Origin: Scatomorpha gallistercoris
GTDB lineage: Bacteria > Bacillota > Clostridia > Oscillospirales > Oscillospiraceae
Length of the DNA stretch: 24,915 nucleotides
Assembly (NCBI GenBank): GCA_018713005.1
Contig: DVFX01000120.1
Location: forward strand, 1-24,915
Direction: 5' to 3'
The notes beneath the pieces are model-generated. The model had not been told where the DNA came from. It worked only from the letters and a program-made list of their open reading frames with translations, and ran no database searches. A program made the position numbers and the translations under genes. Below are positions 13,314 to 20,137 of the stretch, in pieces; the first letter of the stretch is position 1; every line of letters starts with the position of its first letter.

Positions 13314-13856
13314 TTAAAGGCTCTTTCCCAGCTCGCAGGCCTCGCGGAGCTTGTCGCTGCCCGCTATGTCTCCGGCGCTGAAAACGCCGCCGCAGAGCAC
13401 TTTACCTAGGCTTGTCCAGCCCAGGTGCTCCATCAGCCGGTCGTACCAGTACTCGCTCTCCTCGAAGCCGTAGCCCTCGGCGGCCATAAGCAAAATGGAG
13501 CTTTTGATGGGGTTTCGCAGGTTTGCGTCGCACTCCGCCACGGCAAAGAGCCGGTCAAAGGCAGTCTTGAGCATGCCGCTGACCGACCAGTAGTATAGCG
13601 GCGAGGCCAGGACGACGACGTCCGAAGCCTTGTAGGCCGGATATACGGAGAGCATGCCGTCCTTCTGCACGCAGGGGCTCTCGGGGTCTTTGCCACCCTT
13701 GCAGCAGCCCAGACATGGCCGGATGTCGAGCGAGCGCAAATCTATGCGGGCGACCTCATTGCCTGCCTCTTCGGCGCCGCGGACGAATGCGTCTATGAGC
13801 GCGGAGGTGTTGCCGTTGGGCCTCGGGCTGCCGTTTAATACCAGTATTTTCTTCAT
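13314..13856 (-). CDS. Flavodoxin-family NAD(P)H-dependent oxidoreductase
   Basis: This 180-residue protein begins MKKILVLNGSPRPNGNTSALI, the FMN phosphate-binding loop of NADPH-dependent FMN reductases. A cysteine cluster follows (PCLGCCKGG, then PCVQKDGM) that is typical of this group, and then SDVVVLASPLYYWSVSGMLKTAFDRL, which covers the flavin ring. The ATG at 13856 has GGAGG 7 bases upstream; an in-frame ATG 10 codons earlier lacks one. It probably reduces quinones, nitro or azo compounds, or a protein partner. Its promoter is TTGACT-16-TATCAT, and a 16-base palindrome lies further upstream. Confidence 0.87.
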   Translation of the reverse strand: MKKILVLNGSPRPNGNTSALIDAFVRGAEEAGNEVARIDLRSLDIRPCLGCCKGGKDPESPCVQKDGMLSVYPAYKASDVVVLASPLYYWSVSGMLKTAFDRLFAVAECDANLRNPIKSSILLMAAEGYGFEESEYWYDRLMEHLGWTSLGKVLCGGVFSAGDIAGSDKLREACELGKSL

Positions 13857-13884
13857 ATCACGCCTCCATTGTAATGATGAGGAC

Positions 13885-13912
13885 ATGATATCACGAGCTC
13901 ACACTTAGTCAA
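13885..13912 (-). promoter_or_regulatory. Promoter of the flavodoxin-like gene
   Basis: On the minus strand TTGACT (13912-13907) and TATCAT (13890-13885) are 16 bases apart, with TGA directly before the -10. Confidence 0.65.
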
Positions 13913-13934
13913 GTACGCACTTTTCGTAAAGCCG

Positions 13935-13950
13935 CTTACCACTTGGTAAG
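13935..13950. promoter_or_regulatory. Operator-like palindrome CTTACCA-CT-TGGTAAG
   Basis: Perfect 7-base arms surround a 2-base centre, about 23 bases upstream of the flavodoxin-like gene -35 box. The CTTAC/GTAAG half-sites resemble those bound by HxlR/YodB-type redox regulators, which often control such oxidoreductases. No such regulator is in the window, so the link is only suggested. Confidence 0.4.
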
Positions 13951-13965
13951 TATAAGCACGCAAAT

Positions 13966-13991
13966 AGACCCCGGGGCGCACCCCGGGGTCT
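13966..13991 (-). terminator. Terminator of the DUF3048 lipoprotein gene
   Basis: A stem of 10 G/C-rich pairs plus one A-T pair (GACCCCGGGG with its complement, 4-base loop) lies 8 bases after the stop codon. The minus-strand tail CTATTTG is only moderately T-rich. Confidence 0.65.
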
Positions 13992-13999
13992 TATACTCG

Positions 14000-15091
14000 T
14001 CAGGCCTCTTCGCGCGTGAAGCTGACGGTGGCAGTCTCGTCGTCGCTCATAATGCCGACATAGGTGTGGCCGGGAGCCAGAGAGAGCTCACTTCCGTCCG
14101 CAAGGTAGTAGTGGAATGGCCCGAACTCATCGTCGCGCTCCCATGTTATCTCGACCCACTTGCCGCCGGTGCAGAACCAGCCCTCGCCGGAACCGACCGT
14201 TGTGACGTCCAGGCGGCCGTAGCCGTCGACTATGGAGATGGCAGTCTTGAGGAACAGCAGGTTGGTGAAGCTCACCTGCTCGCCGGTGTTCTCGTCTATG
14301 TACTTGTCGCCGTACTGGTTGGCGTAGTAGAGGCCGTCGTCGGCGTTGTAGTCGAAGCTCATGGACTTGTAGGTGTTGAATGTGAGGCAGGCGTACTCAG
14401 CTTCGCCCGTGCACTGCTCAACGGCGTCGTCGGAGAAGATGAGCCCGTTGTCGTACTCTCCGCCCTCATGCTCCAGGTCAAACTCGCGCTCGGCGATGGC
14501 GTCCATGAGCTTGGCGCCGTCGGCAAAGAGGCTGTGCTCCAGGCCGTTGTGAATCCTGTCCGGGTCGCGGGCGAAGGGCGCGGCGGCGTAAGTCTGGCGG
14601 ACGCCGTCTATGTGGTCCCAGCCGGTGGTCGACATGAGGCTGTATGCGGCCTCGCTGCCGCCCGCGTGGATGATTATGGCGTCGTAGGAGAAGGCGCACT
14701 GGGCATAGTACGGCCTCAGTGAGCGCACGGTGCCGATGCTCGCAATGTCGGAGATGTCCGTGAAAAACGCCATCATGCGCGTCACGCCGCCCTCGGCGGG
14801 TATCTCATAGAGTATCTCGGCCTGGGATATGCCGCGCTGCGGCAGGCTCGGCGGCAGGTTGTTAATCATAATAGCGTAGGGACGGTACATGCTGATGTCC
14901 TCGTCCATAGGCTCGCCGGAGAGCGGATTGGTGTACGGCGCCGGAGTTGCAGTCGGCTCCGGGGTCGGCTCCGCGCTCGTGCTGGGTACAGCCTCGGCGT
15001 CAGGGTCGGGCAGCGTTGACGGATTTGTGCCGCAGGCAGCCAGAGCAAATACCATGACCAGGGCGAGTGCGGCGGAGAGTATTCGTTTCAT
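14000..15091 (-). CDS. DUF3048 (YerB-family) lipoprotein
   Basis: This 363-residue protein starts with a lipoprotein signal peptide and lipobox LAAC (Cys20), then a Thr/Pro/Glu-rich linker to about residue 52. The DUF3048 domain follows: NPLSGEPMDEDISMYRPYAIMINN, then QAEILYEIPAEGGVTRMMAFF, IGTVRSLRPYYAQCA and IIIHAGGSEAAY. The C-terminal part (ITWERDDEFGPFHYYLADGSEL) is the second DUF3048 section. It should be anchored to the outer face of the membrane. The B. subtilis homologue YerB has no settled function. It is driven by a TTGACA-17-TATTAT promoter facing away from the DUF436 gene. Confidence 0.9.
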   Translation of the reverse strand: MKRILSAALALVMVFALAACGTNPSTLPDPDAEAVPSTSAEPTPEPTATPAPYTNPLSGEPMDEDISMYRPYAIMINNLPPSLPQRGISQAEILYEIPAEGGVTRMMAFFTDISDIASIGTVRSLRPYYAQCAFSYDAIIIHAGGSEAAYSLMSTTGWDHIDGVRQTYAAAPFARDPDRIHNGLEHSLFADGAKLMDAIAEREFDLEHEGGEYDNGLIFSDDAVEQCTGEAEYACLTFNTYKSMSFDYNADDGLYYANQYGDKYIDENTGEQVSFTNLLFLKTAISIVDGYGRLDVTTVGSGEGWFCTGGKWVEITWERDDEFGPFHYYLADGSELSLAPGHTYVGIMSDDETATVSFTREEA

Positions 15092-15142
15092 TGTTACACC
15101 TCACAGGGTTTATGCGCAGCAGACTAAAGCCGCTTAACGCAT

Positions 15143-15171
15143 ATAATACTATTCACCGGCGCTGTTGTCAA
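15143..15171 (-). promoter_or_regulatory. Promoter of the DUF3048 lipoprotein gene
   Basis: On the minus strand a consensus TTGACA (15171-15166) and TATTAT (15148-15143) are 17 bases apart. Its -35 overlaps the -35 of the divergent promoter by 5 bases. Confidence 0.82.
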
Positions 15172-15193
15172 ATCCAGCGCGAAGTGTTACAAT
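15165..15193 (+). promoter_or_regulatory. Promoter for the DUF436 gene and its long leader
   Basis: TTGTCA at 15165-15170 and TACAAT at 15188-15193 are 17 bases apart. A palindrome TTGCA-AA-TGCAA at 15209-15220 lies near the predicted start site. The transcript would carry about 310 untranslated bases before the DUF436 start codon. Confidence 0.7.
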
Positions 15194-15229
15194 AATAATA
15201 CAGAGCGGTTGCAAATGCAATTCAGGTGG

Positions 15230-15470
15230 ACATAATTCTGTTGGCAACCCTGTTGGAAATGTGCGAAACGCAGCTTTGAGCCCGTTTTACGAATGTCAGG
15301 TATACATAACTATGTTGATAACTCTGTTGGAAATGTGCAAAACCGCTCTTGGCACAGCTGTGGTAACGGAGTAGACATAACTGTTGAAAACCCTGTTGGA
15401 ATTGTTCAAAGCCATGTCGAAGCGAGTCGGAATATGAAAAATGCCGGCAACTGTGTTGAAACCATGCATT
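15230..15470 (+). repeat. Array of paired TGTTG iterons (DnaA-box-like) in the 422-base intergenic region
   Basis: Three related units begin at 15230, 15304 and 15375, each roughly ACATAAYT(N)TGTTGRNAACYCTGTTGGAAWTGTKC. TGTTG pairs lie at 15239/15251, 15313/15325 and 15382/15394, always 12 bases apart, and a single copy lies at 15454. All point the same way. TGTTGATAA (15313) and TGTTGAAAA (15382) differ by one base from the reversed DnaA boxes TTATCCACA and TTTTCCACA. The array could bind DnaA or another protein, or act in the RNA leader. It is unlikely to be coding because the frame changes between copies. Outside the array and the promoters, this gap shows nothing else. Confidence 0.7.
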
Positions 15471-15513
15471 CCACAGGCCGTTCAGGCCAAATCAATATAA
15501 GGAGCTGTTTAGT

Positions 15514-16065
15514 ATGTCATACGAAGTCATAGCCCGGCAGGCGCATGACGCCATGGAGGAGCTCTTGGAGCGCGCCAAGCTGCCAAAGGGCGCTCTCGTA
15601 GTTGTGGGCTGTTCGTCGAGCGAGATAATGGGCAGCAATATCGGCAAGGGCAGTACACCTGACGCCGCCGAGGCAGTGTATAGCGCCGTCGCCCCGCTGC
15701 TCAGCGAGCGCGGGCTGTATCTGGCCGCGCAGTGCTGCGAGCACCTCAACCGCGCCCTGATAGTCGAGCGCGAGTGCGCAGAACGCTTCGGCTATGAGCC
15801 TGTCTGCGTCATCCCGCAGCCCAAGGCCGGCGGCAGCTGGGCCACAGCGGCCTGGAAGCACATGTCCGACCCGGTCGCCGTGGAACACATCCGCGCAAGC
15901 GCTGGCCTGGACATCGGAGGCACGCTCATCGGTATGCATTTAAAGGACGTAGCCGTCCCTCTGCGCCTGGCCGTCAAGCAGGTCGGCGAGGCGCCGGTAA
16001 ACGCCGCCCGCACCCGGCCGAAGCTAATCGGCGGACGCCGCGCCGTGTATCCCGACGAGGTGTGA
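15514..16065 (+). CDS. DUF436 family protein (TIGR01440, YwlG-like)
   Basis: This 183-residue cytoplasmic protein matches the DUF436/TIGR01440 family over its whole length: LVVVGCSSSEIMGSNIGKGS at about 28-47, LYLAAQCCEHLNRALIVER, PQPKAGGSWATAAW, and a C-terminal HLKDVAVPLR. The conserved Cys and Ser residues (GCSSSE, QCCEHLNR) suggest an active or metal site, but no reaction has been established for the family. AAGGAG 9 bases upstream supports the start. It is a single gene between its long repeat-bearing leader and a terminator, divergent from the DUF3048 lipoprotein with which it shares a promoter region. Confidence 0.9.
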   Translation: MSYEVIARQAHDAMEELLERAKLPKGALVVVGCSSSEIMGSNIGKGSTPDAAEAVYSAVAPLLSERGLYLAAQCCEHLNRALIVERECAERFGYEPVCVIPQPKAGGSWATAAWKHMSDPVAVEHIRASAGLDIGGTLIGMHLKDVAVPLRLAVKQVGEAPVNAARTRPKLIGGRRAVYPDEV

Positions 16066-16075
16066 GTTTAGACGC

Positions 16076-16111
16076 AAAAAGCGCGCAGGAGTTCCCTCCC
16101 GCGCGCTTTTT
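16076..16111. terminator. Bidirectional terminator between DUF436 and the formate channel gene
   Basis: AAAAAGCGCGC (16076-16086) pairs with GCGCGCTTTTT (16101-16111), and an inner GGAG/CTCC helix extends the stem. It is followed by TCTTTATTTT. It serves the DUF436 gene and the convergent minus-strand operon. Confidence 0.88.
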
Positions 16112-16113
16112 CT

Positions 16114-16788
16114 TTATTTTACCTCGGCCTTCGCCCCGAGCCTGGACGCCAGCAGGGTGCATGCGGGTATCAGCAGCCCGCCCACGACGTTGCCCAGCGT
16201 GTTCACGATTATGAATACAAATGGGCTTGTCAGGCCATTGGCGGCCAGCTCCGCGCCGCCAATGAACCAGGCGCCGGACACGGTGAAGTAGTACATGTTG
16301 GCTATGCAGTGCTCAAAGCCGCACACGACGAACACCGTCACGCCGAAGAACACCGCGAGGTATTTCCCCAGCTCGTGCTGTATGGAGCGGTAGCCCTCCA
16401 CGGCTATGTATATGAGTATATTGCAGAATATGGCGAGAACAAACACACTGAGCAGGCTGTCGCCGAGCTTAGTCGCCGCAAGGGCTTGGGCGCGCTCCAC
16501 CACACCGCTCAGGCGCGTGGCGCGCACAAGCGCCCCTCCGGCAGCGGCTCCGGCGAAATTGGACAGCCACACCACGGCGAGGAAACCGATATATCGCGGC
16601 CCTTTGCCGAACGAATAGCAGACCTTGCCCGTGAAAAGGTTCCAGCCGAAGGAGCAGATGGCGAACAGGCCGACCGTGAACATGAGCGCCCCGGCCATGG
16701 TGCTCTCCAGCGACAAATAGGCCGTTGCCCCCAGCGTTATGACCAATCCGGCCAGGAATCCGAGCAGTGCATCCGAGAGCAGCCTCAT
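16114..16788 (-). CDS. Formate/nitrite transporter (FNT) family channel
   Basis: This 224-residue membrane protein has six hydrophobic helices and the FNT marks: FGWNLFTGKV (half-helix at the selectivity slit), WLSNFAGA, GFEHCIANMYYF with the central pore histidine, and NTLGNVVGGLLI. FNT proteins are pentameric channels for formate, nitrite or hydrosulfide. Its ATG overlaps the folD stop (ATGA), so it is the last gene of the fhs-fchA-folD operon. That points to formate as the substrate, either brought in for formyl-tetrahydrofolate synthesis or released. It is shorter than the usual 260-290 residues, mainly because the N-terminal amphipathic helix that precedes the first transmembrane segment is missing. 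Confidence 0.87.
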   Translation of the reverse strand: MRLLSDALLGFLAGLVITLGATAYLSLESTMAGALMFTVGLFAICSFGWNLFTGKVCYSFGKGPRYIGFLAVVWLSNFAGAAAGGALVRATRLSGVVERAQALAATKLGDSLLSVFVLAIFCNILIYIAVEGYRSIQHELGKYLAVFFGVTVFVVCGFEHCIANMYYFTVSGAWFIGGAELAANGLTSPFVFIIVNTLGNVVGGLLIPACTLLASRLGAKAEVK

Positions 16789-17636
16789 ACCCTGCCCCCC
16801 GCCGCGAGCACGACGTGCCTGGCCAGCACGGCGGTGGTCACGCTGCCGACTCCCGCAGGCACGGGGGATATCGCGGCGGCCAGCGGTTCCACGGCGTCAA
16901 TGTCCACGTCGCCGACCAGCTTTCCCTTGGCCTCGGAGTAGTTTATGCCCACGTCCACAACGACCTGGCCCGGCGCAAAGTATCCGGCGTCCAGCACCTC
17001 GGCCCTGCCCAGCGCGGCGACTACTATGTCCGCGCGCCTTGTGATGTCCGCGAGCCCCCTCGTGTGCGAGTGGCACACCGTGACGGTGGCGTTGGCGCGC
17101 ATGAGCAGCATGGCCACCGGACGGCCTATGACCAGGCTGCGGCCCACCACGACGGCGTTCCTGCCCGCGGGCTCTACGCCGTAGTGTTTCAGCAGCGCTA
17201 TCACCGCCTCGGCGGTACAGGGCGCGAAGCCCTCGCCGAAGCCCGTATACAGCGCGGCCGCGCTGCCTGAGGTGATGCCGTCCACGTCCTTGTACGGCGC
17301 CAGGGCCTCGCAGGCCTCGGCCTCGTCGAGCTGCTCGGGAAGTGGGCGGAACATCAGCACACCATGCACGCCCTCGTCTGCGTTGAGCCGTGCTATCTGC
17401 GCCAAGAGCGCGCCCTGCATGACGTCGCCCGGCAGTGTTACAAGCCGCGTGGCTATGCCCAGCTTATCGCAGCGCTTCACCGCCGCGCGCTCATAGGCGA
17501 GGTCATCCGGCCTCTCGCCTACGCGGAGTATGGCAAGTGCAGGCCGGATTCCCCGGGCCTTCAGCTCCTGTACGGCCTTTGCCGTGCGCTCGTCCAGTGC
17601 GTTTGCCGCCGCCGAGCCCTTAAGTATCTCTGCCAT
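16785..17636 (-). CDS. folD: Methylenetetrahydrofolate dehydrogenase FolD, probably without cyclohydrolase activity
   Basis: This 283-residue protein is FolD-like throughout: LKGSAAANALDERT, RPALAILRVGERPDD, then YKDVDGITSG, and the NAD(P) domain with VVVGRSLVIGRPVAMLLM and PVPAGVGSVTTAVL. Tyr48 is kept. The cyclohydrolase Lys (Y+4; Lys54 in E. coli) is Ala52, and the Gln of the VQLPLP motif (Gln98 in E. coli) is Phe96 in MFRPLP. The dehydrogenase step should remain while the cyclohydrolase step should be lost. The preceding gene fchA encodes a cyclohydrolase. The start at 17636 overlaps the fchA stop by one base and has GGGAGG 8 bases upstream. Confidence 0.88.
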   Translation of the reverse strand: MAEILKGSAAANALDERTAKAVQELKARGIRPALAILRVGERPDDLAYERAAVKRCDKLGIATRLVTLPGDVMQGALLAQIARLNADEGVHGVLMFRPLPEQLDEAEACEALAPYKDVDGITSGSAAALYTGFGEGFAPCTAEAVIALLKHYGVEPAGRNAVVVGRSLVIGRPVAMLLMRANATVTVCHSHTRGLADITRRADIVVAALGRAEVLDAGYFAPGQVVVDVGINYSEAKGKLVGDVDIDAVEPLAAAISPVPAGVGSVTTAVLARHVVLAAGGRV

Positions 17637-18244
17637 CAGACCAGCCTCCCGTATACGTTTTGGTATATTTCCTCGGCCTCTTTCTCGTACTTTTCGCATA
17701 ACCCGGCCGCTTCTGCGTTCATCTCGCTTGCCGCTTCCCTGTCCGCCATACTCTTCGTGTTGATGCGCACGTTCAGTGCGGCGGCCTTCATCGCGGCGAT
17801 TGCCAGCGCGGCGGCGCAGCCCGCGTCGGAGATGGCGAGCGCGCTGCCCTTCGCGGCGTATTCTTTCACCAACTCAAGCGCCTCGGCACACTTGCGCATT
17901 ATCTCCAGAGGCGGCTCGGCGGCTCGTTTGAGCGCGGTCTCCATGACTTCCGCGCGCGACGGGTCATCCTTCGGGATGCCGTAGGCCCTGCTCAGCGGTG
18001 CAAAGGCCTCGGCGTCTGCGTCCACGAGCGCGACGAAGCCGGCGCGCAGCGCTTCGGCGCGTGAGTTGAGCGCCGCAATGTCCTCCTGCACGTCCGCGTA
18101 CTTCCTCTTGCCCAGGGTGAGGTTCCCGACCATATTGCCGAGCGCGATACCCAGCGCGCCGCAGAGCGCCGCCGCGCCTCCCCCGCCCGGCGTGGGGGCG
18201 GAGGACGCCAGTTCGGCGAGGAACTTGTCTATGTTCTTTTCCAT
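17636..18244 (-). CDS. fchA: Methenyltetrahydrofolate cyclohydrolase (cyclodeaminase/cyclohydrolase family)
   Basis: This 202-residue helical protein has the family signature near the N-terminus: FLAELASSAPTPGGGGAAALCGALGIALGNMVGNLTLGKRKY. Its length fits stand-alone FchA. A later SMADREAASEMNAEA stretch matches family members. It would interconvert methenyl- and formyl-tetrahydrofolate. Its ATG overlaps the fhs stop by one base and its stop overlaps the folD start by one base. It sits between the enzymes for the steps before and after its own. A formiminotetrahydrofolate cyclodeaminase role is possible by family but less likely in this operon, which has no histidine-degradation genes. Confidence 0.9.
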   Translation of the reverse strand: MEKNIDKFLAELASSAPTPGGGGAAALCGALGIALGNMVGNLTLGKRKYADVQEDIAALNSRAEALRAGFVALVDADAEAFAPLSRAYGIPKDDPSRAEVMETALKRAAEPPLEIMRKCAEALELVKEYAAKGSALAISDAGCAAALAIAAMKAAALNVRINTKSMADREAASEMNAEAAGLCEKYEKEAEEIYQNVYGRLV

Positions 18245-19920
18245 CAGAACAGCCCAGAAATGACGCCGTTTTCGTCGACGTCTATCTTCTCAGCGGACGG
18301 CACCTTCGGCAGACCCGGCATGGTCATGATGTCGCCGGTGAGGGCTACGATGAAGCCCGCGCCCGCGCAGACCTTCAGGTTGCGCACCGTTACCGTGAAG
18401 CCCTTCGGCGCGCCCAGCAGACTGGGATCGTCCGAAAAGCTGTACTGCGTCTTGGCCATGCAGATGGGCAGGTTGCCGAAGCCCAGCTCCTCGATCTGCT
18501 TGATCTGCTTGACGGCATTGCCAACGAGCTGCACGCCGTCCGCATGGTAGATTTTCGTGCAGATGGCGGTCAGCTTGTCCATGATGCTGCTGTCCAGCTC
18601 GTAGCTCTGGTGGAAGTCGTTCGGCTGCTCGCAGAGACGCACGACCTCGGTTGCCAGCGCCTTGCCGCCTTCACCGCCCTTGGCCCAGACTTCGCTCAGC
18701 GCAACGTTCACTCCCAGCTCCTTGCACTTGGCCTCGACCATGTCGAGCTCTGCCTTGGTGTCGGTCGGGAAAGCGTTGATGGCCACCACGCAGGGCAGGC
18801 CGAACACGTTCTTGATGTTGCTCACGTGCTGCAGCAGGTTCGGCAGGCCGGCTTCAAGAGCCTTGAGGTTCTCGTTGTTCAGCTGCGCCTTCGGCACGCC
18901 GCCGTGGTATTTCAGCGCACGGACAGTAGCCACGATGACAACCGCGCTCGGCTTGAGGTTCGCCATGCGGCACTTGATGTCCAGGAACTTCTCCGCACCC
19001 AGATCGGCGGCGAAGCCCGCCTCGGTGACGACGTAGTCCGCGCACTTGAGCGCCATGCGGGTGGCGGTGATGGAGTTGCAACCGTGAGCGATGTTGGCAA
19101 ACGGGCCGCCGTGGATGAAGGCGGGAGTGCCCTCAAGAGTCTGCACCAGGTTCGGCTTGAGCGCATCCTTGAGCAGTGCGGCCATCGCGCCCTCGGCCTT
19201 GAGATCGTGAGCCGTGACCGGCTTTCCGTCGTAGGTGTAGCCGACGATGATGCGAGCCAAGCGCTGCTTGAGGTCGGTGATGTCGCTCGCCAGGCAGAGC
19301 ACGGCCATGACCTCGCTGGCGACGGTTATCTCGAAGCCGTCCTCACGGGGGACGCCCTGCATCCTGCCGCCCAGGCCGTCGACGATGTGTCGGAGCTGTC
19401 TATCGTTCATGTCCACCGCGCGCTTCCAGGTTATCTGCTTGGGGTCGATGCCGAGGGCGTTGCCCTGCTGGATGTGGTTGTCCAGCATCGCGGCCAGCAG
19501 GTTGTTCGCCGCGCCGATGGCGTGGAAGTCGCCGGTGAAGTGCAGGTTGATGTCCTCCATTGGCACGACCTGGGCATAGCCGCCGCCGGCCGCTCCGCCC
19601 TTGACGCCGAACACGGGGCCGAGCGAGGGCTCGCGCAGGGCGACCATGGCGTTCTTGCCTATCTTGCGCAGGCCGTCGGTGAGTCCGACGCTGGTGGTGG
19701 TCTTGCCCTCGCCCGCGGGCGTGGGGGTGATGGCCGTCACGAGTATGAGCTTCCCGTCGGGCTTGTCCGCGTGGTCTTTGAGGTAGCGGTAGTCTATCTT
19801 CGCCTTGTAGTTGCCGTAGAGCTCGAGGTATTCCTCGGGGATCCCCGCGCGCTCGGCTATTGCGGTTATCTTCTCCTTTTCACACGCCTGCGCGATTTCA
19901 ATGTCGGTTTTGTACTCCAT
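18244..19920 (-). CDS. fhs: Formate-tetrahydrofolate ligase
   Basis: This 558-residue protein is a full-length formyltetrahydrofolate synthetase. The P-loop TPTPAGEGKTTT lies at 65-76, followed by REPSLGPVFGVKGGAAGGGYAQVVPMEDINLHFTGD, and the end is FIVALTGDIMTMPGLPKVPSAEKIDVDENG. It couples ATP to formate and tetrahydrofolate to give 10-formyl-tetrahydrofolate. I start it at 19920, where GGGAGGA lies 6 bases upstream; an ATG 19 codons earlier falls at the predicted transcription start and lacks a ribosome site. It is the first gene of the fhs-fchA-folD-FNT operon. No acetyl-CoA synthase genes are in view, so supply of one-carbon units for purines and other products is the safe role. Confidence 0.95.
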   Translation of the reverse strand: MEYKTDIEIAQACEKEKITAIAERAGIPEEYLELYGNYKAKIDYRYLKDHADKPDGKLILVTAITPTPAGEGKTTTSVGLTDGLRKIGKNAMVALREPSLGPVFGVKGGAAGGGYAQVVPMEDINLHFTGDFHAIGAANNLLAAMLDNHIQQGNALGIDPKQITWKRAVDMNDRQLRHIVDGLGGRMQGVPREDGFEITVASEVMAVLCLASDITDLKQRLARIIVGYTYDGKPVTAHDLKAEGAMAALLKDALKPNLVQTLEGTPAFIHGGPFANIAHGCNSITATRMALKCADYVVTEAGFAADLGAEKFLDIKCRMANLKPSAVVIVATVRALKYHGGVPKAQLNNENLKALEAGLPNLLQHVSNIKNVFGLPCVVAINAFPTDTKAELDMVEAKCKELGVNVALSEVWAKGGEGGKALATEVVRLCEQPNDFHQSYELDSSIMDKLTAICTKIYHADGVQLVGNAVKQIKQIEELGFGNLPICMAKTQYSFSDDPSLLGAPKGFTVTVRNLKVCAGAGFIVALTGDIMTMPGLPKVPSAEKIDVDENGVISGLF

Positions 19921-19939
19921 GTCAGTCCTCCCTGCTTTT

Positions 19940-19964
19940 AAAAAGGGGCGCGCCGCGCACCCCT
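19940..19964 (-). promoter_or_regulatory. GC-rich hairpin followed by U-run in the fhs leader
   Basis: On the minus strand a 9-pair stem (AGGGGTGCG with CGCGCCCCT, 3-base loop, one wobble) is followed by TTTT and then the fhs ribosome site. It looks like an intrinsic terminator but begins only about 13 bases after the predicted transcription start. It may be an attenuator or a 5' stabilising hairpin. Confidence 0.45.
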
Positions 19965-19983
19965 GGCTTTGGCTCATATCAAT

Positions 19984-20013
19984 ATAATAGCTCCTAAATC
20001 GGCATCAGGTCAA
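19984..20013 (-). promoter_or_regulatory. Promoter of the fhs-fchA-folD-FNT operon
   Basis: On the minus strand TTGACC (20013-20008) and TATTAT (19989-19984) are 18 bases apart. An inverted repeat GAAAAT-CTGA-ATTTTC at 20034-20049 lies just upstream and could be a regulator site. Confidence 0.6.
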
Positions 20014-20098
20014 CAGATAATGAGTTTTTCGCTGAAAATCTGAATTTTCCGGGCCGCAGAGCTGCATACAGGGCGACAACATGTTCACCATGATGAAT

Positions 20099-20133
20099 AA
20101 CAACAGGCCGGAGCTTTGCTCCGGCCTGTTGTT
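20099..20133 (-). terminator. Terminator-like hairpin after the SLH protein gene
   Basis: A perfect 16-base-pair stem (AACAACAGGCCGGAGC with its complement, 3-base loop) lies 5 bases after the stop codon on the minus strand. The tail ATTCATC is poor in T, but the stem itself ends in GTTGTT. Confidence 0.7.
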
Positions 20134-20137
20134 GCTG

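Noticed and set aside
15230..15470. CRISPR array
   Set aside because: Repeats are degenerate, only three and a half units are present, spacing is irregular and the units are not separated by unique spacers of equal length; no cas genes are present.
15165..15532. Possible peptides with HNSVGNPVGNV-like repeats in the iteron region
   Set aside because: The similar peptide segments fall in different frames (repeat offsets of 74 and 71 bases), there is no ribosome site, and one frame runs through the DUF436 start. The repetition is at DNA level.
18544..19941. Open frame of 465 codons on the plus strand across fhs
   Set aside because: It is an exact antisense shadow of fhs. Its Val/Ala/Arg-heavy, His-rich composition reflects mirrored GC-rich codons, it has no ribosome site, and it matches no family.
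19918..19977. Longer Fhs starting at an ATG 19 codons upstream
   Set aside because: The extra residues do not belong to the Fhs fold, the codon lies at the predicted transcription start, and the inner ATG has a strong ribosome site.
19921..20010. Tetrahydrofolate riboswitch upstream of fhs
   Set aside because: The predicted leader is under 60 bases and shows only one hairpin; the conserved cores of known tetrahydrofolate riboswitches are absent.
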